Made by a program: the position numbers and the translations under genes
Part shown: positions 10,011 to 18,318 of the stretch, in pieces
Layout: the number at the start of each line of letters is the position of its first letter
How positions within the stretch are numbered: position 1 is the stretch's first letter
The notes under the pieces: generated by a model
Seen by the model: the letters and a program-made list of their open reading frames with translations, nothing else
What the model was told of the DNA's origin: nothing
Database searches by the model: none
Assembly: GCF_002233675.1 (NCBI RefSeq)
Contig: NZ_NMUQ01000001.1
Span: forward strand, 127,021-191,020
Length of the DNA stretch: 64,000 nucleotides
From: Paenibacillus herberti
GTDB taxonomy: Bacteria > Bacillota > Bacilli > Paenibacillales > Paenibacillaceae
Direction of reading: 5' to 3'

Positions 10011-10961
10011 ATGGCGATTAGACGCAATAAAATCACGGTTGTAGGTGCAGGCTTCACAGGTGCAACAACGGCTCTTATGCTGGCTCAAAAGGAACTTGGC
10101 GACGTTGTACTCGTCGACATTCCACAGCTTGAGAATCCGACGAAGGGCAAAGCTCTCGATATGCTGGAGGCTTCCCCGGTTCAAGGGTTTGATTCCAAAA
10201 TTACCGGAACATCCGACTATGCCGACACGAAGGATTCCGACGTTGTCATCATTACGGCCGGTATCGCTCGCAAGCCTGGCATGAGCCGCGACGATCTCGT
10301 GAGCACAAACGCTGGCATCGTGCGTTCCGTTTGCGAAAACATCAAAGTGACGAGCCCGAACGCTTATGTCATCATCTTGTCCAACCCGGTTGATGCGATG
10401 ACTTATGCTGCTTTCGAAACGCTCGGCTTCCCTAAAAACCGCGTTATCGGCCAATCCGGCGTACTCGACACAGCTCGCTACTGCACATTCATCGCGCAAG
10501 AGCTGAACGTATCCGTTGAAGACGTACGTGGCTTCGTGCTCGGCGGCCACGGCGACGACATGGTACCGCTCGTGCGTTACTCCAATGTTGGCGGCATTCC
10601 AATCGAGAAGCTGATTCCAGCTGAGCGTATCGAAGCGATTGTACAACGCACCCGCGTTGGCGGCGGCGAGATCGTCAACCTGCTCGGCAACGGCAGCGCG
10701 TACTACGCTCCAGCAGCTTCCCTCGTGCAGATGGCTGAGGCGATTCTGAAGGACAAAAAACGTATCATTCCTGTTATCGCCCTCCTCGAAGGTGAGTATG
10801 GTTATGATGGCCTATTCCTCGGCGTACCTGCAATTCTGGGCGGCGACGGCATTGAGAAAGTATTCGAGCTGGAGCTGACGGCTGAAGAAAAAGCGGCTCT
10901 GGACAAGTCCGCTGACTCCGTGCGTAATGTCATTAAAGTTGTAGCAGGCGCTGAGGCGTAA
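10011..10961 (+). CDS. mdh: malate dehydrogenase (LDH-like type)
   Basis: Interconverts malate and oxaloacetate with NAD. It is 316 aa from the ATG at 10011, with GCGGAGG 9 nt upstream; a TTG two codons earlier is less well placed. It opens [24 protein letters not shown], the NAD-binding loop. [13 protein letters not shown] carries substrate-binding arginines, as in malate rather than lactate dehydrogenases. [18 protein letters not shown] follows, and [14 protein letters not shown] holds the catalytic histidine. In B. subtilis phoP-phoR come next; here they are replaced by accessory DNA. Confidence 0.96.
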   Translation: MAIRRNKITVVGAGFTGATTALMLAQKELGDVVLVDIPQLENPTKGKALDMLEASPVQGFDSKITGTSDYADTKDSDVVIITAGIARKPGMSRDDLVSTNAGIVRSVCENIKVTSPNAYVIILSNPVDAMTYAAFETLGFPKNRVIGQSGVLDTARYCTFIAQELNVSVEDVRGFVLGGHGDDMVPLVRYSNVGGIPIEKLIPAERIEAIVQRTRVGGGEIVNLLGNGSAYYAPAASLVQMAEAILKDKKRIIPVIALLEGEYGYDGLFLGVPAILGGDGIEKVFELELTAEEKAALDKSADSVRNVIKVVAGAEA

Positions 10962-10968
10962 AGGATTA

Positions 10969-11012
10969 AAAGGCTGCTTCCCTGTCTTCTGGACAGAGGA
11001 GCAGCTTTTTTT
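10969..11012 (+). terminator. terminator after mdh
   Basis: GGCTGCTTCCCTGTC pairs with GGACAGAGGAGCAGC (one mismatch region), followed by TTTTTTT. The opposing lipoprotein-like gene ends just beyond it. Confidence 0.85.
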
Positions 11013-11014
11013 CG

Positions 11015-11437
11015 TTAATCTATATCGTAAATTTTCCATTGCCCGTTGATTTTATGAAATACATACATTTGAAAACCCTGGGGTAAGCCCTCTGTAGTTA
11101 CTAATGTCTCAATCACGCCCATGGTATCGGAAATGTCACCAATAGCTTTAATACGGATGTCTATGATCTTGTCAGAACCCATCTGCGTAATTGGTGTGTA
11201 TGGCTCATCGCTTATGAGTGCCATATATTCTGCTTCATTTTCCTCATTTCTGTATTTCGTTGACTGATTCAATAATTTTACTAGCGCTAATTCGTCCCCT
11301 TCATATTGAGACTCATCAATGTAGACCTGTTTCTCATTCACTGTTACGTTGGTACTGTTTTGATTTGCTGTCACAGATGAGTTTTTTGCTTTCTCACTTG
11401 CTTTCTCACTTTGGCCGCATCCTGCTAGGAGAAGCAC
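11015..11437 (-). CDS. lipoprotein-like protein of unknown function, 5' end probably frameshifted
   Basis: The reading frame from GTG at 11437 gives 140 aa beginning VLLLAGCGQSEKASEK, i.e. a lipobox (LAGC) directly at the start, then a Ser/Asn-rich linker and a C-terminal alpha/beta domain that ends NGQWKIYDID. Upstream the same frame stays open and encodes a good hydrophobic signal-peptide core (LYLQVIILSVLLLAGC), but contains no ATG, GTG or TTG before a TGA at 11477-11479. The strong GGAGGAG at 11487-11493 is spaced for a TTG at 11480, which is one base out of frame. So either a 1-base indel inactivates the signal peptide or the sequence has an error there. The family is not recognised. Confidence 0.6.
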   Translation of the reverse strand: MLLLAGCGQSEKASEKAKNSSVTANQNSTNVTVNEKQVYIDESQYEGDELALVKLLNQSTKYRNEENEAEYMALISDEPYTPITQMGSDKIIDIRIKAIGDISDTMGVIETLVTTEGLPQGFQMYVFHKINGQWKIYDID

Positions 11438-11601
11438 ACTTAAAATAATAACTTGTAAATAGAGTGCTTTTGATTCTCAATGAAATCTCCTCCTGCATAA
11501 TTATGATGCATACACCCACTAGACGATTTTAACAGATTGATAACCAGAATTCCCCCACCTCTTTAGGTGGCGGGATAAACTTCTCAACGCCTACAAAGCA
11601 C

Positions 11602-11760
11602 TTCTTCTCGACGGATCAAAAAAAGAATTTCCTTCGATTCGGCTTACTCACATCAGTTGGAGCACCCAGCGAAGTCATCCGAGCCTACATGGAGAGCCAG
11701 GGAGAAAGCGAGGTGAGAATATGCTTAGAGCCTACAAATATCGGATCTATCCAACCGTAG
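11602..11760 (+). pseudogene. tnpA: remnant of IS200-type transposase tnpA (C-terminal tail)
   Basis: An open frame running into tnpB encodes [19 protein letters not shown] followed by ESQGESE. This resembles the C-terminal SVG....VI..YIE.Q segment of IS200/IS605 Y1 transposases. Nothing upstream encodes the HUH motif or the catalytic tyrosine, so most of the gene is deleted. The frame overlaps the start of tnpB by about 40 nt, an arrangement seen in intact elements. The assignment rests on a short match from memory. Confidence 0.45.
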
Positions 11761-12794
11761 AGCAAGCACACTTCTTCGCACGAACATTTGGTTGTGTTCG
11801 ATTCATTTACAATAAAATGTTGGCTGACAAGATTAGTCATTATGAAAGCACCGGGAAAGCCTTAAAAAATACGCCTGCACAATACAAAAATGAATTTGAG
11901 TGGCTCAAAGATGTCGATAGTTTAGCCTTAGCAAACGCCCAGCTCAATCTCGAAAAAGCATACAAGAACTTCTTTCGTGATAAGAAAGTAGGCTTTCCTA
12001 GCTTCAAGAGCAAAAAAACGAATCATCACCGTTATACAACGAACAACCAAAAGGGTACCGTTGCAATTGAAGAGGGGCGTTTGAAATTACCTAAGCTAAA
12101 AACAAACATCCGAATCAAGCAGCATCGCCCATTCACAGGTGTGATTAAGTCATGCACCGTATCCAAAACACCTACAGGTAAATACCATGCTTCCATACTA
12201 GTGAGAACAGATCTTGCCGAGTTGCCAAAAATAGATCGCAAGATTGGTGTTGATCTTGGGTTGAAAGATTTTGCTATTACTTCAATGGGTGAAATCATCT
12301 CGAACCCGAACCATATGCGTAAGTCTGAAAACCGACTAGCCAAGCTACAGAAGGACTTATCACGCAAAAAGAAAGGCAGTCAAAACCGCGATAAGGCAAG
12401 GCTAAAAGTGGCTACGTTACATGAAAAGATCAGCAATCAGCGTAAGGATTTTCTTCACAAAACTTCTTCCAGAATGATCAACGAAAACCAAGTGATCGTT
12501 ATGGAGGACCTTCGTGTGAAGAACATGGTGCAAAATCGTAACTTGGCAAAAGCGATTTCCGAAGTATCGTGGAGCCTGTTTCGCTCTATGCTGGAATACA
12601 AGGCGAATTGGTATGGAAGAACCGTCCTTATAGCGCCTAAACATTATGCCAGTAGCCAATTATGCCATGTGTGCGAATACAGGAATGCTGAAACAAAGAA
12701 TTTAGCAATAAGACAATGGCTGTGTCCCGGATGTGGAACGGAGCATGACCGAGATATAAACGCAGCCAAAAACTTGCTTAAATTAGCCATGTAA
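11721..12794 (+). CDS. tnpB: TnpB, RNA-guided nuclease of an IS200/IS605-type element
   Basis: 357 aa. The N terminus [19 protein letters not shown] and the helical wedge region are typical. The RuvC-like triad is complete: D178 in [11 protein letters not shown]262 in VIVMEDLRV and D345 in DRDINAAKN. The zinc ribbon is intact (CHVC at about 312 and CPGC at about 334). TnpB proteins of this family are established DNA endonucleases guided by an omega-RNA made from the 3' end of the element, and help retain the element after excision. GAGGTGAG precedes the ATG. Base composition is more AT-rich than the flanking core genes, consistent with transfer. The absence of a full tnpA is the main oddity. 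Confidence 0.92.
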   Translation: MLRAYKYRIYPTVEQAHFFARTFGCVRFIYNKMLADKISHYESTGKALKNTPAQYKNEFEWLKDVDSLALANAQLNLEKAYKNFFRDKKVGFPSFKSKKTNHHRYTTNNQKGTVAIEEGRLKLPKLKTNIRIKQHRPFTGVIKSCTVSKTPTGKYHASILVRTDLAELPKIDRKIGVDLGLKDFAITSMGEIISNPNHMRKSENRLAKLQKDLSRKKKGSQNRDKARLKVATLHEKISNQRKDFLHKTSSRMINENQVIVMEDLRVKNMVQNRNLAKAISEVSWSLFRSMLEYKANWYGRTVLIAPKHYASSQLCHVCEYRNAETKNLAIRQWLCPGCGTEHDRDINAAKNLLKLAM

Positions 12795-12925
12795 ATGGCA
12801 TATTCTGGGGCTGGAACATCCCTTAGAGCCTAGATAAACTTGGAACGTTAGTTCTATTGACTAGGAAGCACCCACCTCTAAGCGTTAGCGAAGGTGTTGT
12901 GTAGTTCACATACGGTTAGTTACAT
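12700..12925 (+). ncRNA. probable omega-RNA (reRNA) region at the tnpB 3' end
   Basis: In this family the guide RNA covers the 3' end of tnpB and the right end, with the guide reading outward into flanking DNA. Here the roughly 110 nt after the stop are non-coding and structured, including the hairpin at 12867-12893. Limits are inferred from the family, not seen. Confidence 0.4.
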
Positions 12926-12946
12926 ATTTGGATGAATTAACTTTTG

Positions 12947-12996
12947 AAAAACGTCCGAATAATCCTGCGCTGTGCAGGATCATCGGGGCGTTTTTC
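12947..12996 (+). terminator. terminator-like hairpin downstream of the tnpB element
   Basis: AAAAACGTCCGA pairs with TCGGGGCGTTTTT around an inner ATCCTGC/GCAGGAT stem. No complete gene ends here, so it may have belonged to a gene interrupted or lost at this site. Confidence 0.6.
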
Positions 12997-13051
12997 TCTT
13001 CTCGATTTGAATTGAATAGGGTTTGAACTCGGCTTTCGTGGGCAACGCAAC

Positions 13052-13236
13052 TTTTTTTGTACGATTTATCGTATAAAATTCGGTTTATAGCCGCCTCTTT
13101 TCAACACTTTGTGTGATAAAACATACAAAGCCCAGCTTTCGTCGCCTATGCCCAGCCATTTTGAATGATTTATCGTACAATATCCAAAATATCAGCACGG
13201 CCCGAATGCATGTTGAGTGAAAAATCATACAAATTG
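13052..13236. repeat. cluster of four degenerate ~20-bp AT-rich repeats
   Basis: Four related stretches: TGTACGATTTATCGTATAAA (about 13058), TGTGTGATAAAACATACAAA (about 13110), TGAATGATTTATCGTACAAT (about 13162) and GAGTGAAAAATCATACAAAT (about 13215). All have the form TG..(T)GAT..AT.GTA.AAA. The surrounding 12795-13628 interval has no convincing gene; a 76-codon frame at 13256-13486 lacks a ribosome site and starts inside a repeat. Confidence 0.5.
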
Positions 13237-13272
13237 TGCGTGACCACATCAATTTGTGCGTGACCACATCAA
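13234..13272. repeat. tandem duplication of a ~20-bp unit
   Basis: The unit (A)ATTTGTGCGTGACCACATC occurs twice head to tail, differing by one T. Confidence 0.8.
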
Positions 13273-13628
13273 TACGAGACTGACTTGGTGTTACGACTCA
13301 GGCCTATCTAAGCCGCAGTTGCCCCGACAAGGCTTAGACAAGCGAAGGGAGCAGCTCCAGCTACTGCTTCATGATCGTAGAAACCAGACTGCGCTTCGAG
13401 CGAATTGCCGGGCTCCTTTCGTCGCTCGAAAACTCCCGGAAACCTTCTGTTTGACCTTCACCAAACGCGAGTCTCGCTTCGCTTAGTTGTTGTCAAACGG
13501 GATCTGGTCATCATCCGAATAGTGCGCCCTAGCTAAGTTTAGAGGTATCTAAGTAGTAACGATTTTTTTAAAACGATTCTCTTGTTGTATAATTATGGAC
13601 AAATATTAGGCGGTGGGAGAAATATATA

Positions 13629-13970
13629 ATGACGGAAATTGCTTTCATTAGGCATGGAATGACCAACTGGAATAGGGAGAAAAGAGCACAAGGGCAATCT
13701 GATATTCCACTGAACGATGAAGGGAAGTATCAAGCTAAATTATTGGCAGAACGGTTAAAACTGAAACTTGGGATCTAATAATTTCTAGTGATTTGTCTCG
13801 TGCTAGTGAAACTGCAAGTATTATAGCCAGTTCCTTAGGTATATCAGTTCAAGTAGATTAATACACTCTGAACTTGGATGGAAATGCAATCTTATAAACT
13901 GCGCTAAGCACTTAAGTTAAATGAGTTGTACCAAGAGGCGGTTAGTGAGGGTGGGCAGTCCCCGTCCTCA
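13629..13970 (+). pseudogene. decayed histidine phosphatase (phosphoglycerate-mutase-like) gene
   Basis: The first 49 codons encode MTEIAFIRHGMTNWNREKRA, which contains the catalytic RHG motif, then QGQSDIPLNDEGKYQA; a TAA stops the frame at 13776. One frame over, starting near 13761, the protein continues as TETWDLIISSDLSRASETAS, the second family motif, to a stop at 13860. Later, KLNELYQEAVSEGG in another frame also looks like the family. At least two frameshifts are needed, so this is a pseudogene. A TATAAT-like box lies near 13587. Its 3' end runs into the convergent ATPase gene. Confidence 0.7.
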
Positions 13971-14726
13971 CTCCGCAAACAGCTCCTCCAGCATCGCCTT
14001 TTTGTGGTTGACGAACTGTTTCATCAGCGTGAAATGGGAGGTTTGCTCCAGCTCGACCTTCCGCATACCGTCTTGGCTCAGCTCGTAGATGATAGAGTCC
14101 GGGTAGGCCATCAGAATGGGCGAATGAGTCGCGATAATGAACTGGGAATGTTTCTGGACGAGCTCATGTATCCGCGACAGCATCGACAGCTGTCTAAGCG
14201 GAGACAGAGCTGCTTCAGGCTCGTCGAGAATATACAGTCCGCGGCCACCGAAACGGTGTTGAAAGGCGGCGAAGAAAGATTCGCCATGCGACTGTTCATG
14301 CAGCGACTTGCCGCCGTAGGAGGAAATAATCGGCGGGCCATATCGATTGTCTTTATCATTGTCCATTCGATCAATCTCGCTCGCGACATTGTAATAACTT
14401 TCAGCCCGGAAGAAGAATCCGTCCCGAGCCTTGTGTATGCCCCGCGCTAGACGCAGATGGCGATGCAGCTCGGAGTGGGACTCAGCGGTGGAAAAATTGA
14501 AATTGATCGTGCCGCCCTCGGGGTTGAAGCCCCAGGCAACGGCGATTGCTTCCATAAGCGTCGACTTGCCGGTACCATTTTCTCCGACAATGTAAGTGAC
14601 CTTGGGATGGAGGATGAGCCGCTCCAGCGAGCGGACCGCAGGCAATTGAAACGGGTACTGGCTAGGGTCGGATATGCCTCCTCGCAGCAGCTCGATGCTC
14701 TTCAGGTAGCCGGGACCAGAACTCAT
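13968..14726 (-). CDS. AAA/ABC-type predicted ATPase (COG3910-like)
   Basis: 252 aa from the ATG at 14726, which has GGAAGGTGAG upstream; the 42-codon longer frame lacks support. Walker A GENGTGKST is at 48-56, an ABC-like signature SHGESFFAAF follows, then the Walker B LYILDEPEAALSPLRQ and the switch histidine in IATHSPILM. This is the compact SMC/RecF-like ATPase layout, with almost no coiled coil between the halves. Such proteins occur as stand-alone housekeeping ATPases and as parts of defence modules; the cellular role is unknown. It is transcribed away from the unknown gene at 14826 and recQ. Confidence 0.8.
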   Translation of the reverse strand: MSSGPGYLKSIELLRGGISDPSQYPFQLPAVRSLERLILHPKVTYIVGENGTGKSTLMEAIAVAWGFNPEGGTINFNFSTAESHSELHRHLRLARGIHKARDGFFFRAESYYNVASEIDRMDNDKDNRYGPPIISSYGGKSLHEQSHGESFFAAFQHRFGGRGLYILDEPEAALSPLRQLSMLSRIHELVQKHSQFIIATHSPILMAYPDSIIYELSQDGMRKVELEQTSHFTLMKQFVNHKKAMLEELFAE

Positions 14727-14825
14727 TTTAATCTCACCTTCCTTGAAAACCTCACTATGGAACCAGTATACTCGATAAACGGTTTCAAAAACGATCATCA
14801 CCATTAGCAAAGGGGGAAGCTCGGG

Positions 14826-15350
14826 ATGGAAGAGGAGTCCTGGATTACACATGAAGAATATTTGGCAGCTGCGGAGCTTTTCCGCTCGGCATTCCCAGCC
14901 TTTGCGGCTGAGGTGGCAAGGGTTGAAATAATTCGCGGCAAGCTGAATGACTTTCAGCTTAGCCGGGCTGTAACGATGGCGACGGACAGCATCGAGATTC
15001 TTGGCTGGGATAGCCGGCGTACGGTACTTGCGATCTTTGACGTATACGTGGAGCTGTATCGGGGTGAGGGACGTTTAGCGGCGGACCGCTGGGTGGAAGC
15101 GACTTTTGGAGCGGGGCTCATTTATACCGAATCGAATGAGTCAGGAATGGCCGACCCTGGTCTGCTCGCGAGGCTTGCCGAGATTGAGCTGGAAATTGGA
15201 GCTCGTGAAGCAGATTTGCTGGAGCTGTACAGGGAGCTGACAAGGCTGAAGACCGCCGCCAGCGGCACTTCCGTTACGTCCACAGCTGACAGCGAGCAGC
15301 TCTCGGATCGGTGGACACTCTCCCCGGATCATGTCACAATAAAAGAATGA
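14826..15350 (+). CDS. protein of unknown function upstream of recQ
   Basis: 174 aa, not recognised. It is acidic and mostly helical. A central block (FDVYVELYRGEGRLAADRWV) precedes a likely coiled coil near residues 108-145 (LARLAEIELEIGAREADLLE and onward), and the last 25 residues are Ser/Thr-rich. The ATG has AAAGGGGGAAG upstream. It ends 44 nt before recQ in the same direction, so co-transcription is likely; a link to RecQ function is only a guess from position. Confidence 0.7.
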   Translation: MEEESWITHEEYLAAAELFRSAFPAFAAEVARVEIIRGKLNDFQLSRAVTMATDSIEILGWDSRRTVLAIFDVYVELYRGEGRLAADRWVEATFGAGLIYTESNESGMADPGLLARLAEIELEIGAREADLLELYRELTRLKTAASGTSVTSTADSEQLSDRWTLSPDHVTIKE

Positions 15351-15394
15351 ACGCCGGGCTCTCGCCCGGTTATCCAGGAGAGGAAGCTGAACCT

Positions 15395-17581
15395 ATGCTG
15401 CAGGAAGCGCGCGATTTACTGAAGCGCGTCTACGGATACGACTCTTTCCGCCAAGGGCAGGAGGGTATTATCGAGGCGATAACGGGCGGCAGTGATACAC
15501 TGGCTATTTTGCCGACAGGCGGCGGTAAGTCCGTTTGTTACCAGATTCCAGCGATGTTGCTGACGGGTACAACGATTGTCGTTTCGCCGCTTATTTCACT
15601 GATGAAAGATCAGGTTGATGCGCTGCGAAGGGTTGGCGTACCGGCTGCTTTTCTGAACAGCTCACTCGGAGCTGCGGAATATCGGGAAGTGCTGCGCGCG
15701 GCGCTAAATGGAGAATACAAGCTGCTGTACGTCGCACCCGAGCGACTGGATGGCTCGATGTTCGGGGAGCTGTCGGAGCGGATGCGTATCCCGCTAATCG
15801 CCATCGATGAGGCGCATTGCGTATCGCAATGGGGCCATGATTTTCGGCCCAGCTATCGCCAACTGGCGAACTGGATCGGCCGCATGGAGGATCGCCCGCT
15901 GGTGGCGGCGTTCACGGCAACGGCCACGCCAGAGGTAGCTGAGGATATATCAGGCATGCTCGGTCTACGTGATCCAAGCGTATTCATTAGCGGTTTTGCT
16001 AGGGAGAATCTATCGCTGTCGGTCGTAACCGGCGTGGAAAAAAAGCGATTTTTAACCCGCTTCTTGCAGGAGCGGCCAGATCAGTCCGGCATCATCTATG
16101 CCGCAACGCGCAAGGAAACGGAGGCGGTCCATGAGGAGCTGCTGCGCCAGGGTATCCCGGCAGGCAAGTATCATGGCGGACTCGGAGACGCAGAGCGGAG
16201 CGATGCGCAGGAGAAGTTTCGTTTTGACGAGACGCGCGTGATGGTTGCAACGAACGCATTTGGCATGGGTATCGACAAGCCGAATGTGCGCTTTGTGCTG
16301 CACTGGCAAATGCCTGGCGACGTGGAATCCTACTATCAGGAAGCAGGACGTGCGGGACGCGACGGCGAGGAATCCGAATGTGTGCTGCTGTTCGAGCCGC
16401 AGGATGTGCAGATCCAGCGTTTTCTGATTGAGCAGGGAGTCGGAGACGAGGGCAGGAAGTCTGTGCAGATGTCCAAGCTATACTCCATGATGAATTTTGC
16501 GCGTACGGAGCGTTGTTTGCAGCAGTTCATCGTTGATTATTTCGGCGAAAAGGGTGTACAGCCCTGCGGCAAATGTGGCAATTGCCTCGATAAGAGCGAG
16601 CGGCTTGATATGACCAGCGAAGCGCAGAAAGCGCTCAGCTGCGTCGGCCGTATGAAGGGCCGCTTCGGTGTCATAATGGCCGCCAAGGTGCTCAAGGGCT
16701 CCCGAGACAAAAAGATTATCCAGTTCGGTCTCGACCGGCTGTCGACCTACGGTCTGATGAGAGAGTGGCCGGAGCGGGAAATTTCCGATTGGCTGTACTG
16801 GCTTGTGGCCGAGGGTTATATGCGGATGAGCGAGGGTCAATACCCGACCGTATCGCTTACGGCAGAGGCGCTGCCGGTACTGGAAGGCAGCAAAACGGTC
16901 GTGCGGCGCAAGTCGACCTCGGTACGCCGTGCCGCTTCAAATGCTGGTGCGGAAGCATCGCCATTGTTCGAAGCGCTGCGCCAGTGGCGTAAAGAAACGG
17001 CAGCCCGGGAGGGCGTGCCGCCTTTCATGCTGTTTTTCGACGCGACGCTGCGGGAGCTGGCTGCGGCCGCTCCGGCGACGCGGGACGAGCTGCTGCGCGT
17101 CAAAGGCATTGGAGCAGCCAAAGCGGACAAGTATGGCGACGCGCTGCTTGCTATTACGGCCGGTGAGGAGGGGGCGGCTTCTCGCGAGCCGGATCCCTTC
17201 AGCTCATCGGTGGGCGCGGGCGCGGCTGCATCGACAAGATTGGCGTCTCGATCGGATAGCGGTGCTTCCGGCCGCGGAGAGAGCGGCAGCCATCTAGCCA
17301 CGTACGAGATGTTCCAGGGGGGCGGCGAAGTGGCGGATATAGCCGCCGAACGCGGTATCAGCCGCGTCACAGTAGAGAATCATCTGATGCGCTGCGCTGA
17401 CGAGGGTATGGAGTTGGACTGGAGTCGCATCATCCCGGAGGAGCAGGAGCCGCTTATTTTGGAGGTGGTGGAACGCCTTGGAGGGGACAAGCTGCGTCCG
17501 CTCAAAGATGCTTTGCCGCCGGACGTCGATTATTTCGCCATTCACGGCGTTCTGCGAAAACATGGGTTGAAGAGCGGGTGA
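15395..17581 (+). CDS. recQ: ATP-dependent DNA helicase RecQ
   Basis: A 3'-5' helicase of recombination and repair. 728 aa from the ATG at 15395 (CAGGAGAGG upstream). Walker A TGGGKS is at 41-46 and DEAH at 138-141 within AIDEAHCVSQWGHDFRPSY; ATNAFGMGIDKPNVRFV and QEAGRAGRDG are the later helicase motifs. Then come the zinc-binding cysteines (CLQQF, CGKCGNC), a winged-helix region, an HRDC domain near 525-600, a low-complexity Ala/Ser linker, and a C-terminal HTH_40-type domain beginning LATYEMFQGGGEVADIAAER. The extra C-terminal domain is common in Bacillales RecQ proteins. Confidence 0.95.
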   Translation: MLQEARDLLKRVYGYDSFRQGQEGIIEAITGGSDTLAILPTGGGKSVCYQIPAMLLTGTTIVVSPLISLMKDQVDALRRVGVPAAFLNSSLGAAEYREVLRAALNGEYKLLYVAPERLDGSMFGELSERMRIPLIAIDEAHCVSQWGHDFRPSYRQLANWIGRMEDRPLVAAFTATATPEVAEDISGMLGLRDPSVFISGFARENLSLSVVTGVEKKRFLTRFLQERPDQSGIIYAATRKETEAVHEELLRQGIPAGKYHGGLGDAERSDAQEKFRFDETRVMVATNAFGMGIDKPNVRFVLHWQMPGDVESYYQEAGRAGRDGEESECVLLFEPQDVQIQRFLIEQGVGDEGRKSVQMSKLYSMMNFARTERCLQQFIVDYFGEKGVQPCGKCGNCLDKSERLDMTSEAQKALSCVGRMKGRFGVIMAAKVLKGSRDKKIIQFGLDRLSTYGLMREWPEREISDWLYWLVAEGYMRMSEGQYPTVSLTAEALPVLEGSKTVVRRKSTSVRRAASNAGAEASPLFEALRQWRKETAAREGVPPFMLFFDATLRELAAAAPATRDELLRVKGIGAAKADKYGDALLAITAGEEGAASREPDPFSSSVGAGAAASTRLASRSDSGASGRGESGSHLATYEMFQGGGEVADIAAERGISRVTVENHLMRCADEGMELDWSRIIPEEQEPLILEVVERLGGDKLRPLKDALPPDVDYFAIHGVLRKHGLKSG

Positions 17582-17723
17582 CATTGACTGTCAACATATG
17601 GCAACCCACTAGGCACTGACTCCCGAAGTTTGATTCCAAACCATCTATTAGCGGACGTTTTTTGCAGACTTACCCCGAAACCGGAGTAATCAGCCGTAAA
17701 AGGTAGAACGGAAGCGGTTTCTT

Positions 17724-17752
17724 TTGTAAAGGCAGGGCTGATTTAGTATACT
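17724..17752 (+). promoter_or_regulatory. candidate sigma-A promoter of the gene at 17782
   Basis: TTGTAA, 17-nt spacer, TATACT, ending 29 nt before the start codon, with TTAGGAGG in between. Confidence 0.6.
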
Positions 17753-17781
17753 TAAAGAAGAGAAGTTTAGGAGGATGAACA

Positions 17782-18210
17782 ATGACTGATGTAATGGTAT
17801 TTCTGCATGTGCTAGGCGCAGGAGGGCTTGGGTTTTACCTGATCCTTCCTTTCCTGGTCGGCCGTGCATCCCGTCTGGCGGGTGTCGGACAGCAAGGTCT
17901 CGCTGAGGGCCTTATCACGGGTAACCGGGTCGCTCAGTATTTTCTAATTGTACAGTTTATTACCGGAGGATACCTAATTACTGCGGCTGGGGAATACACC
18001 GTTGTTTGGATGGTTATCTCGATCCTGCTGTTCCTGGCTATCGCGGCTCTTGGTGGCATTCAAACCAAGCCGCTCAAAGGTATCGTCAGCCAGATCCAAG
18101 CCGGCCAAAGCGCTGCAGCTAGCATCGCCAAGGTACGCATGTTCAGCTTTATTCTGCTCGCTCTGTACGTAATCATCATGTACTTGATGGTTAATCCGTT
18201 TTACAAGTAA
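17782..18210 (+). CDS. small integral membrane protein, unknown function
   Basis: 142 aa with four hydrophobic helices (about 4-27, 50-70, 72-92 and 115-137). The first contains a histidine (FLHVLGAGGLGF), recalling small haem-binding or DUF2269-like membrane proteins, but I cannot confirm a family. It has its own promoter and TTAGGAGG site and is followed by hairpins, so it appears monocistronic. Confidence 0.75.
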   Translation: MTDVMVFLHVLGAGGLGFYLILPFLVGRASRLAGVGQQGLAEGLITGNRVAQYFLIVQFITGGYLITAAGEYTVVWMVISILLFLAIAALGGIQTKPLKGIVSQIQAGQSAAASIAKVRMFSFILLALYVIIMYLMVNPFYK

Positions 18211-18318
18211 ATCTAATTGGCTCTGACCTTCCGGCTTGTCCTTGGACAAGCGGTAGGATTAGACAAGGCTAGCCTATTCCAATAGGATACATTCTCGCCT
18301 TGTCGCTGCAACCTTATT

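Larger units (their letters stand above)
11537..12925 (+). mobile_element. IS200/IS605-type element with tnpB and a tnpA remnant
   Basis: The unit has a subterminal hairpin near the left end (CCACCT, loop CTTT, AGGTGG at 11555-11570), a short tail of a Y1 transposase frame, a full tnpB, and a right-end hairpin (12867-12893: CACCT and CTAA pairing with TTAG and AGGTG). Hairpin ends rather than inverted repeats are typical of this family. TTGAT at 11537-11541 sits where the 5' target motif would be. Both outer limits are approximate. Without tnpA the copy could move only if a transposase acts in trans. Confidence 0.65.

Noticed and set aside
13052-13236. CRISPR array
   Set aside because: The repeats are degenerate, AT-rich and only four in number, and no cas genes are present.
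13256-13486. 76-codon open frame in the repeat-rich region
   Set aside because: Starts inside the tandem duplication, lacks a ribosome site, and the product is basic and unstructured in appearance.
14826-17581. Defence island built from the ATPase, unknown gene and recQ
   Set aside because: RecQ has the standard Bacillales domain set and no nuclease, toxin or restriction component is nearby; kept only as a low-confidence observation.
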